A stretch of DNA of 6,882 bases from Amphritea sp. (GCA_018067325.1 JAGPUU010000235.1:1-6882), one strand, 5' to 3'. Counted from the first letter of the stretch, positions 1 through 5,564 are shown. Made by a program: numbers and translations. The notes: generated by a model from the sequence alone, not told the origin.

Positions 1-892
1 TAGAACCACCGACATGTGGCGTCAGGATAACATTGTCGAACTCGCGCAGAGGTGAGATGAACTCATCATCGTTAGTGCGCGGCTCAACCGGGAATACATC
101 AACTGCAGCGCCCAGCAGGCGCTGTTCTGACAGTGCTTTACAGAGCGCATCGATGACTACTACGGTGCCACGGGCAGCGTTGATAAAGATAGAACCTTGT
201 TTCATCTCAGCGAACTGAGCTTCACCCATCATATCTTTAGTTGCCGGCGTTTCCGGTACGTGCAGAGAAACGATGTCACAAGTGTTAAGCAGTTCTTTCA
301 TCGAACCCAGCTGAGTCGCGTTGCCCAGTGGAAGCTTGGTCACTACATCGTAGAAATAAACATCCATACCCAGAGATTCAGAGATCACGCTTAACTGTGA
401 ACCGATGCTGCCGTAACCGACGATGCCTAGCTTCTTACCACGGATCTCGTAAGAGTTCTTAGCAGTCTTCTGCCACTCGCCACGGTGTGCCTTAGCATTT
501 TTCTCCGCTACGCCACGCAGCAACAAGATCGCCTCAGCGATAACCAATTCGGCTACCGAACGGGTGTTGGAAAACGGTGCGTTAAATACTGCAACGCCGC
601 GCATGGTAGCTGCAGCCAGGTTGACCTGGTTGGTGCCGATGCAGAAACAACCGACAGCGACTAGCTTTTCAGCGGCTGCAAAGACTTCTTCGGTAAGCTG
701 AGTGCGGGAACGGATGCCGATAAAGTGAGCATCTTTAACCCGCTCAAGCAGGTCCGCTTCCGGTAGAGAACCGGTCAGGTATTCAATATTGGTGTAGCCG
801 TGCGCATTCAGGGTATCCAGTGCTGACTGGTGCACGCCCTCCAGCAGCAGAATCTTGATCTTGCTTTTTTCCAGAGAGGTATTTTGGCTCAT
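1..892 (-). CDS. serA: D-3-phosphoglycerate dehydrogenase, partial (C-terminus beyond left edge)
   Basis: Cytosolic enzyme that oxidises 3-phosphoglycerate to 3-phosphohydroxypyruvate with NAD+, the first step of serine synthesis. I translated the minus strand from the ATG at 892-890 and found 297 codons with no stop before the edge. Visible parts are the N-terminal substrate-domain half, the Rossmann nucleotide-binding loop GYGSIG at about residues 159-164, and the three family catalytic residues: Arg241 (in NAARGT), Glu270 (in DVFPVEP) and His293 (in TPHVGGS). These sit one residue later than in E. coli SerA (about 410 aa), and similarity runs throughout. The last hinge and the C-terminal ACT domain, which gives serine feedback in this type, should lie to the left. 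The ATG is preceded by only a weak purine stretch (gag). A small oddity is Val246 after RGTVV, where E. coli has Asp. Identification is very secure. Confidence 0.97.
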   Translation of the reverse strand, partial: MSQNTSLEKSKIKILLLEGVHQSALDTLNAHGYTNIEYLTGSLPEADLLERVKDAHFIGIRSRTQLTEEVFAAAEKLVAVGCFCIGTNQVNLAAATMRGVAVFNAPFSNTRSVAELVIAEAILLLRGVAEKNAKAHRGEWQKTAKNSYEIRGKKLGIVGYGSIGSQLSVISESLGMDVYFYDVVTKLPLGNATQLGSMKELLNTCDIVSLHVPETPATKDMMGEAQFAEMKQGSIFINAARGTVVVIDALCKALSEQRLLGAAVDVFPVEPRTNDDEFISPLREFDNVILTPHVGGS

Positions 893-914
893 GGTATGAA
901 TCTCATTTTTATGT

Positions 915-943
915 GTGATGTGTCTGTGTGTGGCAGACATCAC
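915..943 (-). repeat. Bulged hairpin in the serA leader
   Basis: On the plus strand GTGA-tg-TGTCTG pairs with CAGACATCAC across a 7-base loop: ten base pairs with a 2-base bulge. It lies about 23 to 51 bases upstream of the serA ATG. It could be a leader RNA structure or an operator, depending on where transcription starts, which I cannot tell. The surrounding TG-rich sequence makes chance pairing somewhat likelier. Confidence 0.4.
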
Positions 944-975
944 GGGATTAGCCGGTAAAAGAAAGGGCGCTATGT

Positions 976-988
976 TAACACAGTGTTA
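976..988. promoter_or_regulatory. Perfect 13-bp palindrome upstream of serA (possible operator)
   Basis: TAACACAGTGTTA is a perfect inverted repeat of 6 bp arms around one central base, about 84 to 96 bases before the serA start. Position and symmetry suit a dimeric DNA-binding protein acting on serA. I cannot name the regulator. That it is an operator is inference. Confidence 0.35.
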
Positions 989-1043
989 TAGGAAAAGGGG
1001 GGGCCCAAACGGGGGAGAGTGGTGGATTTTTATTCAACTCAAT

Positions 1044-1089
1044 ATGAATCCGAATCAACTAATAAAAAACTTACGTGATTCGGATTCAT
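1044..1089. repeat. Perfect 14-bp inverted repeat with 18-base loop, downstream of ppnP
   Basis: ATGAATCCGAATCA (1044-1057) is mirrored exactly by TGATTCGGATTCAT (1076-1089). Each arm contains a GAATC-C-GAATC direct repeat, so four GANTC sites fall within 46 bp. It lies 22 bases after the ppnP stop, where a terminator would be expected. On the minus strand, however, no T-run follows the hairpin; the only T6 is inside the loop. On the plus strand a T-rich stretch (1094-1101) follows after a few bases, but no plus-strand gene leads into it. An imperfect terminator, RNA-end stabiliser or protein-binding dyad are all possible. Confidence 0.6.
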
Positions 1090-1111
1090 GCACTTCTTTT
1101 TCTACGGCAGA

Positions 1112-1393
1112 TTAGCTGTAAAAGCACAGGTAAGCCGTCGGTTGAGCGACTTTCAGTTGAAAACTCTGGTTGGCGGCAACATTGAACTCTGTACCGCTTG
1201 GAAAAGACAGCCACTCATCGCTGCCTGGTAGTTTCACAACCAGCTCACCGCTTACGACTTTCATCAGCTCATCTTCTGAAGTGCCGAACTCATATTCTCC
1301 GGCAGCCATAACACCTGATGTTACTTTGCCTTCTGCATTTTCAAAACCGACAGACTTTACAGCGCCATCAAAATACTCGTTTACGGTCAGCAT
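1112..1393 (-). CDS. ppnP: Pyrimidine/purine nucleoside phosphorylase PpnP (YaiE/DUF1255 family)
   Basis: Small single-domain cupin of 93 residues, matching the usual 93-95. Family members split purine and pyrimidine nucleosides with phosphate into free base and ribose 1-phosphate, a cytosolic salvage reaction. Recognised from the N-terminal [13 protein letters not shown], the central [20 protein letters not shown], and the C-terminal [10 protein letters not shown], which parallel E. coli YaiE (NEYFSGKVKSIGF, GEYTF, PTSYLC). Two ATGs lie in tandem (1396 and 1393). I chose the second because an AGGAG at 1401-1405 is then 7 bases away rather than 4, and homologues begin Met-Leu. The gene stands alone between a LysR gene and serA on the same strand and appears to have its own promoter. 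Confidence 0.93.
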   Translation of the reverse strand: MLTVNEYFDGAVKSVGFENAEGKVTSGVMAAGEYEFGTSEDELMKVVSGELVVKLPGSDEWLSFPSGTEFNVAANQSFQLKVAQPTAYLCFYS

Positions 1394-1420
1394 CATGTTA
1401 CTCCTATAAATGGGAGCGCT

Positions 1421-1449
1421 ATATTAGATATCTTTATAGAAGTTGTCAC
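1421..1449 (-). promoter_or_regulatory. Predicted sigma70 promoter of ppnP
   Basis: On the minus strand GTGACA (1449-1444, five of six matches to TTGACA) is separated by exactly 17 bases from TAATAT (1426-1421, four of six to TATAAT). Transcription would start near 1413, giving a leader of about 20 bases that includes the AGGAG ribosome site. The -35 box overlaps the last codons and stop (1446-1448) of the upstream LysR gene. Predicted from sequence only. Confidence 0.5.
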
Positions 1450-2333
1450 CTGTTTGAGGTAGATGGTGCATGTTCAAGCAGGTAATCGACAAAAGATCGG
1501 TTGGCTCTGGAGAGATACCGCTGTTTACGCCAGGCGATGCAGAGGTTAAAGGTGAGGGGTTCGGTAAAAGGTATGCCGATCAGGTCACCGGCATCATCGA
1601 TGGCGTGTCTTAGCAGGGCGGAGATGCCGAATCCCTGTCTGACAATTGACTGAATGAGTGGGATTAGATTGGTTTCGAAAGTGATGTTCGGTGTGATCTG
1701 ATACCGCTTCCCCAATTCCTCAGTAACCTGGTGGTGGAAGAATCCCTCTTTAAACAGCACCAGTTCTTCTGCGAGAAACGTTTGGTAATCGACCGATGTC
1801 TGGCTGGCCAGCGGGTGGTCGGCGTTAACGCAGACCAGTATCTCTTCCTGTAACAGGTGGATTTTTTCCAGCTGATCAGACTCTTGGTCATCGACCACGA
1901 TACCTATATCCAGTTCGCCCTGCTCGATTAGCTGGCGGATATGGGTTGTTCCACCTTCGACTACGGAGAGTTGCAGTTCTGGATAACTGTGGCGAAAGCC
2001 CATCAGAAGTTCGGGCAGGTGATAAGAACCGAGGGTGCTGGGGATGCCTATCCGCACTTGTCCCTGGGTTAGCCCGGTGAGTTCCTGCATCTCCAGCTCG
2101 GCGTCGGCCACAGCCTGAATAATTTTATCCGCATGTAGCAGTAATCGTTCGCCCTCATCGGTGAGGCTGATGCGCCGCTCATTACGGTGAAATAGTTTCA
2201 GACCCAGCTGATCCTCCAGTCGTTTGATCGACATGCTAACAGCCGGCTGAGCCAGGTGAAGCTTTTCTGCTGCGCGGGTGAAGTTTTTTTCACGGGCAAC
2301 GGTTTGAAAGCAGCGTAGTGAGCGAATATCCAT
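1446..2333 (-). CDS. LysR-family transcriptional regulator
   Basis: A 295-residue protein of typical LysR length. The N-terminal winged helix-turn-helix is clear at about residues 3-60: FQTVAREKNFTRAAEKLHLAQPAVS, then a recognition helix and LFHRNERRISLTDEG. Residues of about 90-290 form the periplasmic-binding-protein-like effector domain (VRIGIPSTL, ELDIGIVV, the QGFGISAL segment). I chose the ATG at 2333, although the frame stays open to 2456, because family proteins begin just before the MDIRSLRCF helix and the extra 41 residues are hydrophobic, AT-rich and unlike any LysR; a weak CAGG precedes this start. It is transcribed divergently from the exporter cluster 138 bases away, the usual arrangement for a regulator and its target. 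E. coli ynfL-ynfM has the same layout, but this protein is not a close YnfL match, so I assign no symbol. Effector unknown. Confidence 0.95.
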   Translation of the reverse strand: MDIRSLRCFQTVAREKNFTRAAEKLHLAQPAVSMSIKRLEDQLGLKLFHRNERRISLTDEGERLLLHADKIIQAVADAELEMQELTGLTQGQVRIGIPSTLGSYHLPELLMGFRHSYPELQLSVVEGGTTHIRQLIEQGELDIGIVVDDQESDQLEKIHLLQEEILVCVNADHPLASQTSVDYQTFLAEELVLFKEGFFHHQVTEELGKRYQITPNITFETNLIPLIQSIVRQGFGISALLRHAIDDAGDLIGIPFTEPLTFNLCIAWRKQRYLSRANRSFVDYLLEHAPSTSNR

Positions 2334-2471
2334 GGGGCGACCTGAGTCAGTTGTGGGTAAAGCGACAAAACATATATCACAAATATTTATATATAGTATC
2401 AATATTATATATTTCTGTGATGATTGGTCCGTTGCTATGCTTCTTAGCGTTCCCAAACGGAGATAGCGGTC
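2334..2471. promoter_or_regulatory. Divergent promoter region with AT-rich inverted repeat (probable LysR site)
   Basis: The stretch between the LysR gene and the exporter is strikingly AT-rich at 2371-2414. ATCACA (2376-2381) is mirrored by TGTGAT (2416-2421) with nearly all A/T between them, giving an imperfect dyad of 46 bp. LysR proteins bind dyads with T-N11-A character and typically sit in such divergent regions, so this is the likely autoregulatory and activator site. TTGATA on the minus strand (2402-2397) could be a -35 for the LysR gene, but no good -10 follows at 17 bases. Many A/T hexamers could serve as -10 elements, so I name none. The exporter has a GGAG at 2459-2462, nine bases before its ATG. 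Confidence 0.5.
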
Positions 2472-3674
2472 ATGATTGAATCAGGTAGCAGGCAGTTCTG
2501 GCGGGCAACGATAGCGCTCTGTATCGGATCTTTTATGATCTTTTCAAATGTTTATGTCACTCAGCCTATTTTACCTGAGCTGCAGCGGGAGTTTGCACTC
2601 ACTACACTTGAAGTGAGTTGGTCTTTTACGGTGACTACTTTAATGCTGGGGCTCTCTCTACTACTTTATGGACCGCTGTCAGATGCGCTTGGGCGACGTC
2701 GCTTGATGCTGCTGAGCATGAGCGGTGTGTGCCTCTGTACCTTGTTGCTGTCGCAGGTGGAAAGTTTTTCAACGCTTATACTGCTTCGAGGCTTGCAGGG
2801 TATTTGTCTTGGCGGGTTGCCCGCGATCGCCATCGCTTATATGGGCGACGAGTTCTCCCGTAAAGCGTTGCTGGTGGCAGTGGGACTGTACATCAGCGGT
2901 AATACGCTGGGAGGTATTTCTGGACGCCTGATCGGTGGGTTTGTGGGCGACTGGCTGGGCTGGGCCGATCTATTTCTGGTGATGGGTGTTATCAGTGGTA
3001 TCTGTCTTTTTCTATTCTGGTGGCTATTGCCGCCATCGCAACACTTCAGCCCACAACCGCTGCATCCGAAAACCATGTTGTCACAGTTGTATAGTCACCT
3101 TTCTAACCCTCTGCTTTTATTGGTTTATTTAATAGGTGGTCTGAATTTCTTTATTTTTATTAATCAATACAGCTATATCATTTTTGTCTTGGCTGATGCG
3201 CCTTATCATCTGAGCCCGGTCTGGCTAGGCTTGCTATTTTTGACCTATCTTACCGGTACAGTAGGTTCAACCTTGTCTGGTAAGGCGGCGCAGCGGCATG
3301 GTCAGCTACGTTGTATCATCGCAGGCATATTGATTCTGATTGGTGGTAGTTTACTCACCTTGAGTAGCTCTCTACCAGTGATCGTGGTGGGTTTCTTTAT
3401 CAACAGCTTTGGTTTCTTTTTTGCCCACTCCAGTGCTAGCAGCTGGGTCAGCCATCAGGCGACCCATGCCCGGGCCAGCGCTTCGTCACTTTATCTGGTG
3501 TTCTATTATTTGGGAGCCAGTAGCGGTGGTTTCTATCTCGATCCATTCTGGCAGTGGATGGGATGGGCGGGGGTTGTCTCGGGTTCAGTGATTGTGTTGC
3601 TGATCACCCTGAGTCTGACGCTGGCATTGAGCTCGCTGAGCGCCAGGGGTATGATCAGAACCCACTCTTTTTAA
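2472..3674 (+). CDS. ynfM: Major facilitator superfamily transporter, YnfM type
   Basis: Inner-membrane 12-helix transporter, 400 residues. MFS motif A between helices 2 and 3 reads GPLSDALGRRR (67-77), and helix 5 carries GLYISGNTLGGISGRLIGG (138-156). The second half has LTYLTGTVGS (about 257-266) and FFFAHSSASSWV, with ASSLYLVFYYLGASSGG near 337-353. These stretches closely parallel E. coli YnfM (GLYISGNSIGGMSGRL, AHSVASSW, SSLYLFSYYLGSS), a proton-driven efflux-type transporter of unsettled substrate. The ATG follows a GGAG by nine bases. It is the first gene of a probable operon: the ycgM-like gene starts 31 bases after its stop. Divergent from a LysR gene, as ynfM is in E. coli. The export direction and substrate are inferred from family only; the neighbouring enzyme hints at a small organic acid but does not show it. 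Confidence 0.92.
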   Translation: MIESGSRQFWRATIALCIGSFMIFSNVYVTQPILPELQREFALTTLEVSWSFTVTTLMLGLSLLLYGPLSDALGRRRLMLLSMSGVCLCTLLLSQVESFSTLILLRGLQGICLGGLPAIAIAYMGDEFSRKALLVAVGLYISGNTLGGISGRLIGGFVGDWLGWADLFLVMGVISGICLFLFWWLLPPSQHFSPQPLHPKTMLSQLYSHLSNPLLLLVYLIGGLNFFIFINQYSYIIFVLADAPYHLSPVWLGLLFLTYLTGTVGSTLSGKAAQRHGQLRCIIAGILILIGGSLLTLSSSLPVIVVGFFINSFGFFFAHSSASSWVSHQATHARASASSLYLVFYYLGASSGGFYLDPFWQWMGWAGVVSGSVIVLLITLSLTLALSSLSARGMIRTHSF

Positions 3675-3705
3675 CACTCTTCTTAATCGCTGAGGGGCTT
3701 CGATC

Positions 3706-4368
3706 ATGCAGTACAAACATCGCTATGTAGATGGAACGGAAGCGGAACTTCCTGTTGGGAAAGTTGTGTGTGTTGGGCGCAATTATGCTGACCATGCGGC
3801 AGAACTAAATAATCCGGTCCCTACGACTCCTCTGCTGTTTATGAAGCCTTCAACTGCGATAGTCCCTATGGAGGAGCATTTTGAGGTTCCGCTGGATTAC
3901 GGTAGCGTGCATTTTGAAACGGAGATGGCGATTCTTATCGGTCAGCCGCTGAAGAATGCTAATAAATTTGAGATCGAAGATGCCATTGTCGGTGTAGGCT
4001 TGGCGCTGGACCTGACCTTGCGTGATCTGCAAAGCAAGTTGAAAGATCGGGGGCATCCCTGGGAAAAATCTAAGGCCTTTGATGGTTCATGTCCCCTGTC
4101 CGCTTTTCTAGAGCCCATAGCGGTGGGTGATCTGCAGGATCAGGCGATTCGATTAACGGTGAATGGTGAATTGCGCCAGAATGGTAATAGCAGCTTTATG
4201 TTGAATAAAGTGTTTCCGTTGATCGCTTATATGAGCCATTATTTTACTCTTCTGCCAGGAGATGTGGTGATTACCGGAACGCCTGCAGGTGTGGGAGAAG
4301 TGAATCCGGGTGATAAACTATTGGTTGAGTTGGGTAGCGGATTGCGAGTTGAAACTCAGGCGATCTGA
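3706..4368 (+). CDS. ycgM: Fumarylacetoacetate hydrolase-fold protein, YcgM/FAHD1 type (acylpyruvase / oxaloacetate tautomerase or decarboxylase)
   Basis: A 220-residue single-domain cytosolic FAH-family enzyme, the same length as E. coli YcgM (219) and human FAHD1. Family members act on 3-acylpyruvates and on oxaloacetate, through hydrolysis, decarboxylation or enol-keto tautomerisation. Key residues are present at FAHD1-like positions: His30 and Glu33 of the catalytic dyad (GRNYADHAAEL), metal ligands Glu71, Glu73 (HFETE) and Asp102 (ALDLTLRD), Lys123 (WEKSKAFD), and the TGTPAGVG loop at 190-197. All expected active-site residues are there, so it should be active. GAGGGG (3692-3697) lies eight bases before the ATG. 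It sits between the exporter and hemJ with gaps of 31 and 22 bases, so it is probably co-transcribed. The family is certain; the physiological substrate is not. Confidence 0.94.
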   Translation: MQYKHRYVDGTEAELPVGKVVCVGRNYADHAAELNNPVPTTPLLFMKPSTAIVPMEEHFEVPLDYGSVHFETEMAILIGQPLKNANKFEIEDAIVGVGLALDLTLRDLQSKLKDRGHPWEKSKAFDGSCPLSAFLEPIAVGDLQDQAIRLTVNGELRQNGNSSFMLNKVFPLIAYMSHYFTLLPGDVVITGTPAGVGEVNPGDKLLVELGSGLRVETQAI

Positions 4369-4390
4369 ACAGGGATAAGGATAAGCAATT

Positions 4391-4804
4391 ATGTTGTGGG
4401 TTAAGGTGTTTCATATTCTGGCGATGACCAGTTGGATGGCGGGTATTTTCTATCTCCCGCGTATCTTTGTGCACTATGTTGAGGGGCTTGACGCAGGCCA
4501 GAATGTTGACCGGTTGGCGATTATGGCCGGTAAGCTTTACGGTTTTATGTCGATTATGGCACTTTTTACCCTGGGGCTGGGGTTATGGCTCTGGTTTGGT
4601 TATGGTATTTCAGGGGCCTGGTTGCATGCCAAGCTGCTGTTTGTCGGGCTGCTGATAGGCTACCATTTCTGGTGTTTCGCCTATCTTAAGAAGCTGCGTG
4701 CCGGCACGCTGGATAATACTGGACGTTACTTCCGATATTTCAATGAGTTGCCACTGATGATCTTTATACCGATTCTGGTATTTGTAGTGGTTAAACCTTT
4801 TTGA
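4391..4804 (+). CDS. hemJ: Protoporphyrinogen IX oxidase HemJ (UPF0093 family)
   Basis: Small inner-membrane protein of 137 residues with about four transmembrane helices. HemJ oxidises protoporphyrinogen IX to protoporphyrin IX, the penultimate heme step, replacing HemG or HemY in many proteobacteria and cyanobacteria. Family marks run throughout: VKVFHILAMTSWMAGIFYLPR (H8, R24), FVHY (H28), KLYGFM (K48), WLHAKLLFVGLLIGYHFWC (H79, K81, H92), and the C-terminal YFNELP...VVVKPF (N118, E119, P121, K135), which is almost diagnostic. At 137 residues it is compact but complete. A modest AAGG lies ten bases before the ATG. It is the last gene of the probable exporter-ycgM-hemJ operon and ends tail-to-tail with ubiJ. 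I considered a CopD-like protein, a related fold, but the FNE-P and VVVKPF ends favour HemJ. Confidence 0.93.
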   Translation: MLWVKVFHILAMTSWMAGIFYLPRIFVHYVEGLDAGQNVDRLAIMAGKLYGFMSIMALFTLGLGLWLWFGYGISGAWLHAKLLFVGLLIGYHFWCFAYLKKLRAGTLDNTGRYFRYFNELPLMIFIPILVFVVVKPF

Positions 4805-4818
4805 GCTAAGAAAGGAGA

Positions 4819-4847
4819 AAGGGACTACGGCTGTCGCGGCCCTTATT
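4819..4847. terminator. Weak candidate terminator between hemJ and ubiJ
   Basis: AAGGG (4819-4823) pairs with CCCTT (4840-4844), followed by ATT, fourteen bases after the hemJ stop. The stem is only five pairs with a 16-base loop, and there is no real T-run, so intrinsic termination would be weak. On the minus strand it lies beyond the ubiJ end, with A/G-rich bases outside the stem that would become C/T-rich in the ubiJ transcript, so it could serve both converging transcripts. Low confidence. Confidence 0.3.
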
Positions 4848-4869
4848 ATGAGGTCTATTTCAGGCGTTA

Positions 4870-4925
4870 TTTTAGCCCTGCAGTTTTAGCCCTGCAGTTT
4901 TAGCTCTGCTGTTTTAGTCCTGCTG
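4870..4925. repeat. Four tandem copies of a 14-bp unit overlapping the ubiJ stop codon
   Basis: Units at 4870-4883 and 4884-4897 are identical (TTTTAGCCCTGCAG); 4898-4911 differs from them at two positions, and 4912-4925 at two. A degenerate fifth start (TTCTAG) follows inside the gene. Read on the minus strand, each unit is close to AACAGCAGGACTAA. The copy at 4912-4925 encodes the last residues of UbiJ (Gln-Gln-Asp) and its TAA stop, and the other three copies follow it. The pattern suggests stepwise duplication, by slippage, of the gene's own 3' end, with divergence between copies. Confidence 0.85.
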
Positions 4926-5519
4926 TTCTAGTCGTTCAATGCGGGCGGTTAAGCGTTCCGTTTCCTGACGTATACGGTCGACCTCCGATGAAAACAGATT
5001 GATCTCGGGTGCGCTGGGCAGTACCCGCAATTCTTCCTTAAGATATTCCTCAAGATTCAGCATCAGACTATTGCCGGTATTAAGGTATAGATTGGCTTTC
5101 CAGCGCAGGTAGCGGGCTATCTCATGGGCGGGTAGATCTCCCAGCAGCTGGGCGAGAATCGCTTCCCAGTCCAGTGCTGCATCAATCAATACTTTGCTAA
5201 AGCGGGTGGCTAACGCACTGTCACCACTGACGTTAATGCTTTTGCCAAACATAGCATCACTGTTATCTGCAGCGGTAAGTAAGCGGAAAAAGTCTGAGGC
5301 GCTGCCTGTCAGCGTGACATCTGCGTCATCACGTTCAAACATATCGATCTGCAAACCTCTTTCGCTGGGTTGTAGCGACAGTGACGCTGCGGGCGAGGTT
5401 AGCTGGATAGCGATGACTTTGTTGCTTAGCTGGCCCAGTTGATCAACGGTTTCAGGGCTGAGCAGGAGTAACTTATTGAGGCTGGTTTCAGCCAGTGTCA
5501 GCAGTGTTGCGTTGATCAT
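4914..5519 (-). CDS. ubiJ: Ubiquinone biosynthesis accessory factor UbiJ (SCP2 domain)
   Basis: A 201-residue protein, the same length as E. coli UbiJ (formerly YigP). UbiJ binds ubiquinone precursors through an SCP2-like lipid-binding domain and, with UbiK, supports the cytosolic Ubi metabolon of hydroxylases and methyltransferases. Here the SCP2-like part spans roughly residues 15-115 (SLSLQPSERGLQIDMFERDDADVTLTG, then the GKSINVSGDSALATRF stretch). Residues of about 170-200 are a charged heptad-like helix (SEVDRIRQETERLTARIERLEQQ) fit for a coiled coil with UbiK. The ATG at 5519 has AGGG seven bases upstream. It follows ubiE by 45 bases on the same strand and is surely co-transcribed with it. 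The stop lies within the 14-bp tandem repeat. No ubiB follows, unlike in E. coli and Pseudomonas. Confidence 0.94.
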   Translation of the reverse strand: MINATLLTLAETSLNKLLLLSPETVDQLGQLSNKVIAIQLTSPAASLSLQPSERGLQIDMFERDDADVTLTGSASDFFRLLTAADNSDAMFGKSINVSGDSALATRFSKVLIDAALDWEAILAQLLGDLPAHEIARYLRWKANLYLNTGNSLMLNLEEYLKEELRVLPSAPEINLFSSEVDRIRQETERLTARIERLEQQD

Positions 5520-5564
5520 TCTGGTGCCCTAAGTGTTCAATGCTAGGATTTAAGGATTAGGTAT

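Larger units (their letters stand above)
893..1111. other. Intergenic region between serA and ppnP
   Basis: About 220 bases carry no convincing gene. Both flanking genes are on the minus strand, so this holds the serA promoter and leader and the ppnP 3' region. It contains a bulged hairpin (915-943), a perfect 13-bp palindrome (976-988), a G7 run followed by CCC and a G5 run (997-1015), and a perfect 14-bp inverted repeat (1044-1089). I could not pick a confident -35/-10 pair for serA. A 66-codon open frame on the plus strand here has no family resemblance and is composed largely of these repeats. Confidence 0.7.

Noticed and set aside
1044..1089. ArgR box reading of the TGAATCCGAATCA arms
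   Set aside because: ArgR boxes need TGAAT-4-ATTCA; the arms here have the wrong half-site and spacing.
1044..1101. Small RNA on the plus strand ending at the inverted repeat with its downstream T-rich stretch
   Set aside because: The T-rich stretch begins several bases after the stem and is interrupted, and I found no convincing plus-strand promoter upstream.
915..1115. 66-codon plus-strand open frame between serA and ppnP
   Set aside because: No resemblance to a known family; its sequence is made of the inverted repeats and G-run, and it has no convincing ribosome site.
2334..2456. N-terminal extension of the LysR protein from an upstream ATG at 2456
   Set aside because: The added 41 residues are hydrophobic and come from the AT-rich divergent promoter region; LysR proteins start just before the first helix, matching the ATG at 2333.
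4870..4925. CRISPR-like array
   Set aside because: Units are only 14 bp and directly abutting with no spacers; it is a simple tandem repeat.
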